Of a DNA stretch of 64,000 nt, positions 1-9,577 are shown one piece after another. This DNA is from JACVRW01 sp963803085 (GTDB lineage Bacteria > Actinomycetota > Thermoleophilia > Solirubrobacterales > Thermoleophilaceae). Within the stretch, counting starts at the first letter, position 1. Each line of letters begins with the position of its first letter. Location: contig CAWDLE010000010.1 in the NCBI GenBank assembly GCA_963803085.1, positions 124,001-188,000 on the forward strand. The letters are read 5' to 3'. Both the position numbers and the translations under genes were made by a program. Under the pieces are notes generated by a model. That model made no database searches. It saw only the letters and a list, made by a program, of their open reading frames with translations, and was not told the origin of the DNA.

Positions 1-2005
1 CGGGGCTGAACGTGAGCTGGGCGCCCGGCTCCGCCGGATCGTCCTCCGTCGCGGTCAGCGCGGTGCCACCTGGGCGATCGACGAAGCTCACGCGATCCGG
101 CCGGAACAGGAACCCGACGCGGATGTTCGCGTTCGGCGCTCCGCCCTCCGCGTTGTGGACCGGGTCGATCTGGCGGTACTCGTACGCGGGGCCGCCCTGG
201 TCCGCGATCGCCTCGACGAGCGCGGCGAAGGTCGCGTCGCCGGCGGGCCCGCCTGGGCCCTCCCCGTCGAAGTCCTGCATCTCCTGCACTCCGAGGATGT
301 CGGGCGCCTTCAGGTTTTCCGTGATCTGCAGTGCGATGGCCTGGATGCGCGCGGCGTCGTTGACGGGGTCGAGGTTCTCGACGTTGTAGGAGGCGACCGA
401 CAGGTCGTGCTTGGCGGCGGGCGGCGCCGACTCGGGTGTGAGGCCGCCGTCCTCGAGCGCCGGGAAGCGCCGCGCCAGGAACTTGTAGTTGCCAAACGAG
501 TAGTCGACCACGGCCTCGATCGGACCGGCGAAGTGGTCTCCCACCTGCGCCTCCGGCGCGGCCGCCTCGTCGCTGTCGCGGGCCACCGGGTCGTTCAGGA
601 TGATCCGTTCGGGGTTGAAGTCGCCGAGCCGGTAGTCGTGCGGCAGGTCTTCGTCGAAGGAGCGCACGAGGATGCCGCCGCGATCCGTGCGCAGACCGGC
701 GTGCTCCCCATTGTCCGCGAGCACGGCCAGCTCCGAGTTCTCGTTCGCCGCGCCGGCACTGAACGTGTTCGTCGGCGCAACCACCACGGCGCGGTTCACC
801 TGCGTGAGCATGCCCTCGAGCGACTCGTAGAAGTCGATGCCGTCCTCGCTCGGGTCGAAGGTCGGGTCCTGGTTGGCAGTGTCGAGTGGCGCGCCCGACT
901 TGCTCTCCACGTTCCCGGTCATGAGGGGCGGGTCATCCGCCTGCGGATCCGGCGTGTCGTTGTCGATCACGGTCGTGGGAGGCACGCGGCCACCCTCGCC
1001 AACGACTGTGGGCGTGATCGCGCCCGTGCCGGCCGGCGCGATGGTCGCCCGGTCGATCTCGGTGATCGAGAGGTTCGCGAAGGCGGAGGCCCCGAAGTTC
1101 CCGGCGGGGAAGTCGGGCGGGGTGCACGTGGGGGTGCAGCCCGCGCGGAACTCCGTCACGCGGCCGTTCACGAGGATGCCCGCGCCCACGGCCGCGGCTG
1201 CAGGCGGGGCGCCACCGGTGAAGACGAAGACCCCCTCGGAGGTCCTGTCGTCAGCATCGGGCTGGGGGTCCTGGAAGTAGAAGCCGTTGAAGCGCCGCGC
1301 CGTGACCACGCCCGGCACCGCGAGCGCGAACGAGCCGCGGTAAGGCGACAGGTGCTGGCGCCCCTGGATGTCGTGGATGCGTAGACCGGAGATCGGGGGC
1401 AGGGGCGTGGTGTTGCCGCCGCTGTTCTGCGGGTTGCCGGTCTTCGGGCCCCGGAAGTCGGCAACGTTGTCGTTCGTGTCGGTGGTTTCGCCGAGGCGCT
1501 CGAAGGAGTTGTCGCCATTCGCGGTCGGCGTGACGATCCCGGTCCCCTCGCGGCAGGGGCTTTGCGGGGAGCCGACCCCGTCGCGCACCGTGTTCGTCGG
1601 GTCGACGATCCGGATGCCCGCGAAGTTGTTGGCGGCAAAATCGGTGATGCCGGTGCTGTACGTGGCGTCTGGCTCGACCGTGCCGGAGTAACCAGCGGCG
1701 GCGTCGTTCGCGAACAGGTAGGAGCCGCCCGCGGGCAGGAAGACGTCGCTGTCCACGGTCACCCGGTTGGACGGGTTGCCAGGCGTACCCGAAGCGCAGC
1801 CCTGAAGCCGCCAGCCGGAGATCTCGACCGGCGCCGCCGAGCGGTTGCGCAGCTCCACGAACTCGTCATTGCCTCCGACGGGCCCGCGCGTGCGGAACTC
1901 GGAGATGACCACCTCGTTCGCCGGCGCCGACTGGGCCGCCGCGGGGACCGCGGAGGCCAACACGGCCAGAAGGGTGAGCGGAACGAGACGCGAGAGTCTG
2001 AGCAT
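1..2005 (-). CDS. Exported lamin-tail-domain / endonuclease-exonuclease-phosphatase protein (3' end beyond window)
   Basis: The minus-strand frame is open from ATG at 2005 to the window edge, about 668 codons, so the C-terminus is missing. Residues 1-25 are a signal peptide (MLRLSRLVPLTLLAVLASAV, then PAAAQ), so the product is exported. Residues about 28-140 look like an LTD domain (VVISEFRTRG, NDEFVELRN, GWRLQG), often found on secreted nucleases. A middle region of OB-like character follows. The visible C-terminal part begins an EEP nuclease fold, with SYNVENL (Asn) and GVQEMQDF (catalytic Glu). The GDFN and SDH motifs would lie outside the window. By family this is an ExeM/NucH-like extracellular DNase or phosphatase. 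It lies 47 bp downstream of the P450 gene on the same strand. Domain assignment is fairly firm; substrate is unknown. Confidence 0.8.
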   Translation of the reverse strand, partial: MLRLSRLVPLTLLAVLASAVPAAAQSAPANEVVISEFRTRGPVGGNDEFVELRNRSAAPVEISGWRLQGCASGTPGNPSNRVTVDSDVFLPAGGSYLFANDAAAGYSGTVEPDATYSTGITDFAANNFAGIRIVDPTNTVRDGVGSPQSPCREGTGIVTPTANGDNSFERLGETTDTNDNVADFRGPKTGNPQNSGGNTTPLPPISGLRIHDIQGRQHLSPYRGSFALAVPGVVTARRFNGFYFQDPQPDADDRTSEGVFVFTGGAPPAAAAVGAGILVNGRVTEFRAGCTPTCTPPDFPAGNFGASAFANLSITEIDRATIAPAGTGAITPTVVGEGGRVPPTTVIDNDTPDPQADDPPLMTGNVESKSGAPLDTANQDPTFDPSEDGIDFYESLEGMLTQVNRAVVVAPTNTFSAGAANENSELAVLADNGEHAGLRTDRGGILVRSFDEDLPHDYRLGDFNPERIILNDPVARDSDEAAAPEAQVGDHFAGPIEAVVDYSFGNYKFLARRFPALEDGGLTPESAPPAAKHDLSVASYNVENLDPVNDAARIQAIALQITENLKAPDILGVQEMQDFDGEGPGGPAGDATFAALVEAIADQGGPAYEYRQIDPVHNAEGGAPNANIRVGFLFRPDRVSFVDRPGGTALTATEDDPAEPGAQLTFSP

Positions 2006-2052
2006 GCGGGCGAGGCTATCTCCGCGCCGCTGCAACGTCTGTGAACTTTTCG

Positions 2053-3378
2053 CTATTGCACTCGGATTACGACCGGAAGCCCGTGACGAGGTGACAGAGT
2101 CGGCATCTGGCGGATCGACATCTCGCGGTCCGGCTCGGCGAGCTCGACCGAGAAGCGCTCGCGGATGGCCGCGGCGATCGTCCTCACCTCGAGCAGGCCG
2201 AAGCGCATCCCGATGCAGGTGCGAGAGCCGCCCCCGAACGGGATGTACGCCCCCTTGGGCAGCGCCGCGCGCGCCTCGTCGGTGAAGCGCTCCGGGCGGA
2301 AGCGGAACGGCTCAGGGAACACATCCGCCAGGTGGTGGCTCGCCCACGAGCAGTAGTTCACGAGCACGCCGGCGGGCACGCGCACCCCGTGCAGCTCGAA
2401 TGCGTCGATCGAGCGCCGCGGTCCGATCCACGCCGGGGGATACATGCGCAGCGTCTCGTCGATGGCCAGGTCGAGATCGTGCTCACCGGGATTGCGGGCC
2501 AGCTCGTAGAACAGGAACGTGACGGTCGAGGTGGCGGTGTCGTGCCCGGCGAAGAGAAGCGTCATCACCTGGTCGCGCAGTTCCTGCTTCGAGAGACGGG
2601 AGCCGTCCTCGTCGGTCGCGTCCATGAGCAGGCTGAGCAGGTCCGACCCGCGCTCGCCGGACTCGAGACGCCGCTCGATCTCGGCGAAGATCACCGCGTC
2701 GAGCCATGCCCGCGCGCGCACCATTGCGCGATACGGGCTTCCGGGGCCGCGGAGCATCTGCGCCGCATATGAGCGTCCCCAGTACCCGAGCACGCGCTCG
2801 AACTGCTCCGCCATCTCCGGGCCGCGAGCCGGGTCGAAGCCGAACAGGGCCCGCATCGCGATCCGCAGCGCAAGCCTGCGGGTCCAGGCGTACAGGTCGA
2901 GTCGCTGGCCGTCGCGCCAGGGCTCGAGCGCCTTCTCCACCTCGTCAGCCATCGTCCCAGTGGCCGCGGCGATCTGCTCGCGGTGGAACGCGGGCAGCAT
3001 GATCCTGCGCGCGCGCCGGTGGTACTCACCGTCGGTGGTGAGCAGACCGTCGCCGAGCAGCGGGATCAGGTCTCCCATCCCGCCGTCGCGCCAGCGGAAG
3101 TTCGACGCTCCCGAGACTGTCATGTAGTGGTTCGCCTCCGGGCCGAGCGCGAACACCACCGGGGCGTACATCAGGCGCATCGAGAAGACCGGCCCGTAGC
3201 GCTCGTGGAGCCGCAAGAGGAGCGGCAGGGGCTCGCTCTCGAACTCGCGCGTTCGCCGCATGCTGAAGCCGAGCTCGCCGGGCGGGAACTGGCCGCGGGC
3301 GGCCTTCTGCCAGCGCATGTCTGAGCGAACACGCTCTAGAACGCCGCCGGGAACGGGTGGGGGCGGGGCCACGCCCAT
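2053..3378 (-). CDS. Cytochrome P450
   Basis: This encodes a 441-residue heme-thiolate monooxygenase of normal bacterial length with no membrane anchor. The I-helix oxygen-activation motif AGHDT is at 277-281, the K-helix ETLR at 308-311, PERF at 362-365, and the heme loop FGGGSRTCIG at 381-390 with Cys388 as the axial ligand. All the essential P450 residues are therefore present. No ferredoxin or reductase gene is adjacent, so redox partners must come from elsewhere. The substrate cannot be deduced. The start at 3378 is an ATG followed by a proline-rich leader. The exported nuclease-like gene follows closely on the same strand. Confidence 0.93.
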   Translation of the reverse strand: MGVAPPPPVPGGVLERVRSDMRWQKAARGQFPPGELGFSMRRTREFESEPLPLLLRLHERYGPVFSMRLMYAPVVFALGPEANHYMTVSGASNFRWRDGGMGDLIPLLGDGLLTTDGEYHRRARRIMLPAFHREQIAAATGTMADEVEKALEPWRDGQRLDLYAWTRRLALRIAMRALFGFDPARGPEMAEQFERVLGYWGRSYAAQMLRGPGSPYRAMVRARAWLDAVIFAEIERRLESGERGSDLLSLLMDATDEDGSRLSKQELRDQVMTLLFAGHDTATSTVTFLFYELARNPGEHDLDLAIDETLRMYPPAWIGPRRSIDAFELHGVRVPAGVLVNYCSWASHHLADVFPEPFRFRPERFTDEARAALPKGAYIPFGGGSRTCIGMRFGLLEVRTIAAAIRERFSVELAEPDREMSIRQMPTLSPRHGLPVVIRVQ

Positions 3379-3462
3379 CGGCGAGCCATCCTACGCGTGC
3401 TCCGCGGGCGTGGGTAGCCTGCGCACATGCGACCAGGGAGGTTCCGCAGGGAGGAGACGCAC

Positions 3463-4737
3463 GTGGCGCGCTACGCGTGGCCTGCCGGCATGGCGGCTGC
3501 GGGTGCGGCTTGGTACGCCGCCGACAGCCTGAGCCACCGGCGTGAGGGTGGCCACGGGTACCGGCTACGAGGCGAGGTCGACGTGCGCGAGGCCAGCTTC
3601 CTACGGGCCGCGGAGTCGCTCACCGGAGCGCCGGTCTCCTTCGGCAACGACGCCGACCTGCTGATCAACGGCGACCAGATCTTCCCCGCCTACGTGGGCG
3701 CGATCCGCGATGCCGAGGAGACCGTGAACCTCACCACCTACGCCTACTGGCGCGGCGACATCGCCACCGAGGTGGCCGACACGCTGTGCGAGAAGGCGAG
3801 CGGGGGCGTGGAGTGCAACGTGATCCTCGATGCCGTCGGCGCCGCGCAGATGGACCGCAAGCTCGTCCACAAGATGCGCGAAGCGGGCGTGAACGTGTGC
3901 TTCTTCCGGCCCCCGAAGCCGTACGCGGTTCGCCGCCTCCAGTACCGCAACCACCGGAAGTTGCTGATCGTGGACGGCACCACCGGCTTCACCGGGGGCG
4001 TGGGCATCGCCGAGGAGTGGACCGGCAACGCCGAGGACCCCGATCACTGGCGCGACACCCACGTGAGGGTGAGCGGGCCCGTGGTCCGCGGCCTGCAGGG
4101 TGCCTTCGCCGAGAACTGGCTCGAGTGCACCGGGGACGTGCTTGCGGGTGACCGCTATCTGCCCTACATCGAGGAGCTGGAGGACGGCGGCCCCATGCAG
4201 GTGATGCGTTCGAGCGCCACGGTCGGCGACTCGAACGCCGAGGCTCTTTTCTACCTCGCCCTGGCGGCGGCCAAGCACTCGATCGAGCTCACCTCCGCCT
4301 ACTTCGTGCCTCGCCCCGCCTTCACCGAGGCGCTCGTGGAGGCGGCCGAGCGCGGGGTCCACATGCGCATCCTCGTGCCGGGCTCGCACATCGACAAGCA
4401 GTTCGTCCGCACGGCCGGGCGCGCGGCGTACGACCAACTCATCGACGCGGGCATAGAGATCTACGAGTACTGCCCGACCATGCTGCACGCGAAAACGCTC
4501 ACGGTGGACGAGATCTGGTCCTCGGTCGGTTCGGTGAACTTCGACAACCGCTCCTTCCAGCTGCACGACGAGGTCACCCTCTGCGTGCAGAGCGAGCGCT
4601 TCGCAGGGGAGCTGCACGAGGTGTTCGAGCGCGACCTCGAGAACTCGGAGCGGATCGAGCCCGGCGAGTGGCGGGAGCGCCCGATCACGCAGCGCGCTCG
4701 CGAGAACGTGACCAAGTACGCCCGGCGCGAGCTCTAG
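3463..4737 (+). CDS. Phospholipase D-family protein, cardiolipin synthase-like
   Basis: This is a PLD-superfamily enzyme with two HKD motifs, NHRKLLIVDG in the first half and LHAKTLTVDE in the second, each followed by the usual Gly/Asn segment (TGGVGIA; GSVNFDNRSF). That arrangement is typical of bacterial cardiolipin synthases, which join two phosphatidylglycerol molecules at the membrane. A short hydrophobic stretch near the N-terminus (WPAGMAAAGAAWYAA) may serve as an anchor. I chose GTG 3463 because GGAGGAG lies about 7 nt upstream. An in-frame ATG at 3427 would add 12 residues but has no ribosome-binding site. Another PLD-type phosphatidyltransferase activity is possible. Confidence 0.87.
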   Translation: MARYAWPAGMAAAGAAWYAADSLSHRREGGHGYRLRGEVDVREASFLRAAESLTGAPVSFGNDADLLINGDQIFPAYVGAIRDAEETVNLTTYAYWRGDIATEVADTLCEKASGGVECNVILDAVGAAQMDRKLVHKMREAGVNVCFFRPPKPYAVRRLQYRNHRKLLIVDGTTGFTGGVGIAEEWTGNAEDPDHWRDTHVRVSGPVVRGLQGAFAENWLECTGDVLAGDRYLPYIEELEDGGPMQVMRSSATVGDSNAEALFYLALAAAKHSIELTSAYFVPRPAFTEALVEAAERGVHMRILVPGSHIDKQFVRTAGRAAYDQLIDAGIEIYEYCPTMLHAKTLTVDEIWSSVGSVNFDNRSFQLHDEVTLCVQSERFAGELHEVFERDLENSERIEPGEWRERPITQRARENVTKYARREL

Positions 4738-4790
4738 CCCTGCTCGGATAGAGTCGCCCCGACCAAGATCGCGGTGACTAGGAGGACCCG

Positions 4791-5180
4791 TTGGACGCAA
4801 GCCAGCTGAAGTCGCTACCCCTGTTCGCGAACGTACCCGACGAGGAACTTGCGCAGATCGCCGGCTTCGCGCAGGAGGTCAACGTGGACCAGGGCCGCGA
4901 ACTGGTCCGCGAGGGCGACTTCTCCTACGAGTTCATGGCGATCGAGGAGGGTGAGGCGGAGGTCACGCGCGAGGGGAAGCACGTGAACGACCTCGGCCCC
5001 GGCGACTTCTTCGGCGAGATGGGCCTGCTCGAGAAGACGCTCCGCAACGCCACCGTCACAGCGAAGACGCCCATGAAGTTGGTCACGCTCACCGGCTGGG
5101 ACCTGAAGCGAATGGAGCGCCACATTCCCGAGGCGGCCGAGCGGGTGCGCAGCACGCTCGAAGAGCGCCGCCCGAGCTGA
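4791..5180 (+). CDS. Cyclic nucleotide-binding domain protein
   Basis: This 129-residue protein consists almost wholly of one CRP/cNMP-binding domain. It opens with LKSLPLFANVPDEELAQIA and has the phosphate-binding-cassette region LGPGDFFGEMGLLEKTLRNA. The usual Arg of the cassette is in RNATVTA. No DNA-binding helix-turn-helix follows, so it is a stand-alone sensor or adaptor rather than a transcription factor. It starts at TTG 4791, preceded by AGGAGG at 4780-4785, which decides the start. It follows the cardiolipin-synthase-like gene by about 50 bp and precedes the reductase gene by 7 bp, suggesting co-transcription. Ligand and partner are unknown. Confidence 0.85.
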   Translation: MDASQLKSLPLFANVPDEELAQIAGFAQEVNVDQGRELVREGDFSYEFMAIEEGEAEVTREGKHVNDLGPGDFFGEMGLLEKTLRNATVTAKTPMKLVTLTGWDLKRMERHIPEAAERVRSTLEERRPS

Positions 5181-5187
5181 GGAGCCC

Positions 5188-6339
5188 ATGGCGGCGCGGA
5201 TAGTTCTGTTCGGGGCCACCGGGTACACCGGCCGGCTCACCGCCGAGGCGATGGTCGAGCGCGGCGTGAGGCCGGTGCTTGCGGCACGCAGCCAGGACAA
5301 GCTCGACGCGCTCGCCGAGGAGCTCGGCGGCGACCTCGAGACCGCCACCGCCGACGTGGCCGATCCGCCCAGCGTCCGCGCGCTCGTGGAGAGCGGCGAC
5401 GTGCTGGTCACCACGGTCGGACCGTTCGCGCGCTGGGGTACGCCGGCCGCCGCGGCGGCCACCACTGCCGGTGCCCACTACATCGATTCGACCGGTGAGC
5501 CGCCCTTCATACGCGAGGTGTTCGAGCGCTACGGACCGGCCGCCGAGAAGGCCGGCATAGGCATGCTCACCGCGTTCGGCTACGACTGGGTGCCGGGCAA
5601 CCTGGCCGGGGGCCTCGCCCTCGAGCGCGCCGGCGAGCTGGCCACGCGCGTTGACGTGGGCTACTTCATCACCGGCAGCGGCGGCTCGATGAGCGGCGGC
5701 ACGAAGGCGTCGCTCGTGGGCGCGATCTCCGAGCCGGCCTTCGGACTCCGCGACGGCCGCGTCCAGACCGAGCGCGGCGCAAAGCGGGTGCGCACCTTCA
5801 AGGTGGGTTCGAAGCAGCTTCAGGGCGTCTCGGTGGGTAGCTCGGAGCACTTCGCGCTACCGCGTGTGGCGCCGCGACTGCGCGAGGTGAACGCCTACCT
5901 GGGCTGGTTCGGACCAGCCTCGCGGGCGATGCAGGTGATGTCCGCCTGTACGTCGGTCGCCATGAAGGCGCCGGGCGTGGACAAGCTCTGGAGCGCGGCC
6001 GGTGAGCGTTTCGTGCAGGGCTCGACGGGCGGCCCCGACGCGGAAGCTCGCTCGACGAGCGGCTCGCACATCGTGGCGATCGCATACGACGCCGCGGGGC
6101 GCCCGCTGAGCGAGGTGCACGTGAAGGGCGTGGACGGCTACACGTTCACCGGCCGCATGCTGGCCTGGGGCGCGGATCGCGTTGCCGCCGGCGCGCTTAA
6201 GGGAACCGGAGCGCTCGGCCCCGTGGACGCCTTCGGACTCGACGAGCTGGTCAAGGGCTGCGCAGAGGCCGGGATCTCGGAGGACGGTGCCGCCGGAGTG
6301 GTGCCCAGTGCCGCCCGGACCGCCGCGCCAACCACCTGA
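5188..6339 (+). CDS. Saccharopine dehydrogenase-like NAD(P)-binding reductase
   Basis: This 383-residue protein begins with a Rossmann fold: strand RIVLF and the loop GATGYTG at residues 9-15. It is followed by the layout of the saccharopine dehydrogenase-like / trans-acting enoyl reductase family, with the segment TVGPFARWG and the conserved GYDWVPGNLAG. Relatives in actinobacteria act in lipid or polyketide reduction rather than lysine metabolism, so an oxidoreductase acting on a lipid-like substrate is the better guess. GAGGAG lies just before the ATG. The gene end overlaps the start of the GH3 gene by 32 nt, suggesting translational coupling. Confidence 0.82.
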   Translation: MAARIVLFGATGYTGRLTAEAMVERGVRPVLAARSQDKLDALAEELGGDLETATADVADPPSVRALVESGDVLVTTVGPFARWGTPAAAAATTAGAHYIDSTGEPPFIREVFERYGPAAEKAGIGMLTAFGYDWVPGNLAGGLALERAGELATRVDVGYFITGSGGSMSGGTKASLVGAISEPAFGLRDGRVQTERGAKRVRTFKVGSKQLQGVSVGSSEHFALPRVAPRLREVNAYLGWFGPASRAMQVMSACTSVAMKAPGVDKLWSAAGERFVQGSTGGPDAEARSTSGSHIVAIAYDAAGRPLSEVHVKGVDGYTFTGRMLAWGADRVAAGALKGTGALGPVDAFGLDELVKGCAEAGISEDGAAGVVPSAARTAAPTT

Positions 6340-7477
6340 CGCCAGGACCGTCGGGCGGCGGCGTCTCGCGGCCCTCGGCGCGGCGGCAGGCGTTGCCCTC
6401 ATCGTTGGTGTAAGCGTCGGCGCCGGGGCAGGCGATGGCGGAGACCGCACGCCGGCGGCGCGCGGCGGGGCCGCGCAAGCCGCGCTCGAGCTCGAGCAGG
6501 AGGCCGCTCTCCGCCAGGTCGACCGCCTGTCCCTGCGCCAGCAGGTCGGGCAGGTGACCGTCTCCAGCTTCTCGGGCACGGCCATGCCCGAGTACATCCG
6601 GCGCCGTCTCCGCGCGCGGGAGACGGCGGGCGTGATCCTGTTCGGCTCGAACGGTGGAGACCGCGCCGTGTGGCGGCGTCTCACGCGCTCGCTCCAGGGC
6701 GCCGCCGGCGGCCGGGCACTCGTGATGGTCGACCAGGAGGGCGGCGACATACGGACCGTCGCCTTCGCCGGCCCCACCGCAAGCCAGCCGTTCCAGGGCG
6801 GGCCGGGCAGCGTCAGGCGGGCAGCCGCCGGCGCGGGCCGGCAGCTGCGCGCGGCCGGGATCCAGGTGAACCTCGCGCCCGTGGCCGACGTTCCGCGGCC
6901 GGGCTCGGTGATGGCCACCCGTTCGTTCGCGGGTGACGAGCGCGGGATCGCGGCGCGCACGAGGGCCTCGATTCGCGGGCTACGCGACGCGCGCGTCGCC
7001 GCCACTGCCAAGCACTTCCCCGGGCTCGGCGGCGCGACCGTGAACACCGACGACGGTCCTGCGACCGTCCGAGTGCCGATCGACCGCGACCTCGTTCCGT
7101 TCCGTTCCGCGATCGCCGAGGGGGTGCCGCTCGTGATGCTCTCGCACGCGAGCTATCCCAGGCTGGATGCCAGCCGGATCGCCTCCCAGTCGCGGCCGAT
7201 CGTGACCGATCTCCTTCGAGAGAAGCTCGGCTTCGAGGGTGTGATCGTGACCGACAGCCTCGAGGCCGACGCGGTGCTGGCACGCTCCGGCGTGGCGGCA
7301 GCCGCCGAGCGCTCGATCAGGGCCGGAGCTGACCTAATCCTGATGACGGGATCAGCGAGCTGGAACGACGTGTTCCCGCACCTACTGGCGGAGGCCCGAC
7401 GCGACGACGCCTTCAGGGAGCGCATCCGCGAGAGCGCCGCGCGGATGCTCGCGCTGAAGTCCGAGCTACTCCGCTGA
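6308..7477 (+). CDS. Membrane-anchored glycoside hydrolase family 3 (NagZ/LpqI-like)
   Basis: This 389-residue protein has one N-terminal membrane segment (about 20-40) followed by a GH3 N-domain. KHFPGLGG binds the sugar N-acetyl group in beta-N-acetylhexosaminidases, and VIVTDSLEADAV carries the nucleophile Asp. By family it removes N-acetylglucosamine from cell-wall fragments outside the membrane. The DSH loop that supplies the acid/base His in Gram-negative NagZ reads NTDDG here, so the proton donor must differ; mycobacterial LpqI-type enzymes also have a changed loop. GTG 6308 is chosen because it gives a compact signal anchor. The 3' end overlaps the convergent ppk1 gene by 12 nt. Confidence 0.82.
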   Translation: MPPGPPRQPPDARTVGRRRLAALGAAAGVALIVGVSVGAGAGDGGDRTPAARGGAAQAALELEQEAALRQVDRLSLRQQVGQVTVSSFSGTAMPEYIRRRLRARETAGVILFGSNGGDRAVWRRLTRSLQGAAGGRALVMVDQEGGDIRTVAFAGPTASQPFQGGPGSVRRAAAGAGRQLRAAGIQVNLAPVADVPRPGSVMATRSFAGDERGIAARTRASIRGLRDARVAATAKHFPGLGGATVNTDDGPATVRVPIDRDLVPFRSAIAEGVPLVMLSHASYPRLDASRIASQSRPIVTDLLREKLGFEGVIVTDSLEADAVLARSGVAAAAERSIRAGADLILMTGSASWNDVFPHLLAEARRDDAFRERIRESAARMLALKSELLR

Positions 7478-9553
7478 GTCGGCGCGCTCGAGCGCCAGTT
7501 CCATCAGCTCGTGATGCACCGCGTGCGTGCCGCCCGAGCGGCGTACCCAATCGCCATCGGGGCCGAGCTCCCAACCGAACGTGTCGTCCGCCAGGCAGCG
7601 CTCGATCGTGTCCTCGAGCTGGGTGAGCAGGGCCTTGGACTCGACGGGGGCAAGCAGCTCGACGCGCGTGTCCAGATTGCGCGGCATGAGGTCAGGCGAT
7701 CCGAGCCAGTAGTGGCGCCCCTCGCCGCGGTGAAAGCCGTAGATACGTGCGTGCTCGAGGAAGCGCCCAACGACCGACACCACCGTGATGTTCTCCGACA
7801 CGCCCTCGAGGCCCGGCCGCAGGCAGCAGATGCCGCGCACGTTCAGGTCCACCCGCACGCCGGCCCCCGAGGCTTCGTAGAGCGCTCGGATGCAACGCGC
7901 GTCCACGAGTGAGTTCATCTTGAGGACGATGCGCGCCTCCTCGCCTCGCTCCTTCGCGTCGATGGTCTTCTGCACCTCGTCCAGGAACCAGTCGCGCATG
8001 TGATCGGGCGCCACCACAGCCTTGCGGTACTCCGGAGAGCGCGCCGCGCCGGTGAGCGAGTTGAACAGCTCGGCCACGTCGGCCCCCACTGCGCGGTCGC
8101 ACGTGAACAGCCCGAAGTCCTCGTACAGGCGGGCCGTCTTCGCGTGGTAGTTGCCGGTGCCGATGTGCACGTAGTGGCGCGCTCGCGTGCCCTCGCGGCG
8201 CACCACGAGCAGCGCCTTCGCGTGCGTCTTCAGTCCCGGCAGGCCGTGCACAACGTGCGCGCCCGCCTCCTCGAGGGCCCGCGCCCAGCCGATGTTGCGG
8301 CGCTCGTCGAACCTCGCCTTCAGCTCCACGAGGCAGACCGCCTGCTTGCCGTGCTCGGCCGCCTCGATCAGCGCAGGCACGAGATCCGAGTCGTCGGACG
8401 TTCGGTACACCGTCATCTTGATCGCCAGGACGTCGGGGTCCTTGACGGCCTGACGGACGAAGCGCTCCACCGTCCCGACGAACGAGTGGTACGGGTGGTG
8501 AACGAGCAGGTCGCCCGCGCGCATCGCCGCGAACACGTCGGCAGTGTCGTCGTCGGTGTCCGCGAAGGGGGCCGGCACCACCGGCGTCCAGGGCTCGAAA
8601 CGCAGCTCCCGGTGTCCGTCGATGTCATGGAGCGCCATCAGGTCGTCAAGGGCGAGCAGGCCGTCCACGTCCACCACCTGCGTCTCGTCGATCGCGAGCT
8701 GCTCGATCAGGTACTGGCGCATCTCCGGGTCCATGCTCGACGCGACCTCGAGGCGCACCACCTCTCCGAAGCGCCTGCGCCGCAGCTCGTCCTCCACGGC
8801 GCGCAGCAGGTCGTCCGCCTCGTCGGAGACGGTGAAGTCGGCGTCGCGCGTGACCCGGAAGAAGTCATGCCGCAGGATCTCCATCCCCGGGAAGAGCTCG
8901 TCGAGGTGGCGCGCGATCACCGATTCGAGCGGCACGACCACGTCGTCCACGATCGGCACGAAGCGCGGCACGACCTCCTTCGGCACCTTCACCCGCGCAA
9001 AGGTCTCGAGGCCTGACACCGGGTCGCGGAGCGACACGCCGATCGAGAGCGACAGGTTCGAGATGTACGGGAACGGCCTCCCGGGCCCCACCGCCAACGG
9101 AGTCAGCACCGGGAAGATCTGCTCCGAGAACAGCCGGTCGATCGTCTCGAGCTCGTCGCCGGAGCACTCCGGCACCTCGGCCACCCGGACGCCGTGCTCG
9201 GTCAGCTCCGGGCGCACCTGCTCCTCCCACGCACGCGAGTGCCGGCGCTCCAGCTCCGCGTTGCGCTCGTTCACTCGCTCGAGTGTCTCGCGCGCGGAAA
9301 GCCCATCGGGCCCGCGTGCGTCGATGCCGGCGTCCAGCTGATCGTGCAGACCGGCCACCCGCACCATGAAGAACTCGTCCAGGTTGTTTGCGTAGATCGC
9401 GAGGAACTTCACGCGCTCCAGCAGCGGTGTGCGCTCGTCCTCGGCCAGTTCCAGCACGCGCTCGTTGAACTGGAGCCACGAGACCTCGCGGTTCACGAAG
9501 AGCTCCGGAGAATCGAGCGCCGGGGTGTGAGCTGTTGCGGTTACCGCTTCCAT
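7466..9553 (-). CDS. ppk1: Polyphosphate kinase 1
   Basis: This 695-residue enzyme makes polyphosphate reversibly from ATP in the cytoplasm. It has the PPK1 N-domain (NREVSWLQFNERVLELA, then FLAIYANNLDEFFMVRVAGL) and the catalytic phospholipase-D-like halves, including VHIGTGNYHAKTARLYEDFG with the autophosphorylated His region and FDERRNIGWARALEEAGAHV. ATG 9553 gives the standard family length. The same frame is open further upstream but would run antisense through sixA. The gene diverges from sixA across 24 bp and lies beside ppx and the pst operon, forming a phosphate/polyphosphate cluster. Confidence 0.95.
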   Translation of the reverse strand: MEAVTATAHTPALDSPELFVNREVSWLQFNERVLELAEDERTPLLERVKFLAIYANNLDEFFMVRVAGLHDQLDAGIDARGPDGLSARETLERVNERNAELERRHSRAWEEQVRPELTEHGVRVAEVPECSGDELETIDRLFSEQIFPVLTPLAVGPGRPFPYISNLSLSIGVSLRDPVSGLETFARVKVPKEVVPRFVPIVDDVVVPLESVIARHLDELFPGMEILRHDFFRVTRDADFTVSDEADDLLRAVEDELRRRRFGEVVRLEVASSMDPEMRQYLIEQLAIDETQVVDVDGLLALDDLMALHDIDGHRELRFEPWTPVVPAPFADTDDDTADVFAAMRAGDLLVHHPYHSFVGTVERFVRQAVKDPDVLAIKMTVYRTSDDSDLVPALIEAAEHGKQAVCLVELKARFDERRNIGWARALEEAGAHVVHGLPGLKTHAKALLVVRREGTRARHYVHIGTGNYHAKTARLYEDFGLFTCDRAVGADVAELFNSLTGAARSPEYRKAVVAPDHMRDWFLDEVQKTIDAKERGEEARIVLKMNSLVDARCIRALYEASGAGVRVDLNVRGICCLRPGLEGVSENITVVSVVGRFLEHARIYGFHRGEGRHYWLGSPDLMPRNLDTRVELLAPVESKALLTQLEDTIERCLADDTFGWELGPDGDWVRRSGGTHAVHHELMELALERADSAE

Positions 9554-9577
9554 CGCGTCCCTATATGGTGACGCACC

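Noticed and set aside
155..1384. A 409-codon plus-strand frame near the window start
   Set aside because: It is antisense to the signal-peptide-bearing LTD/EEP gene, which shows real domains.
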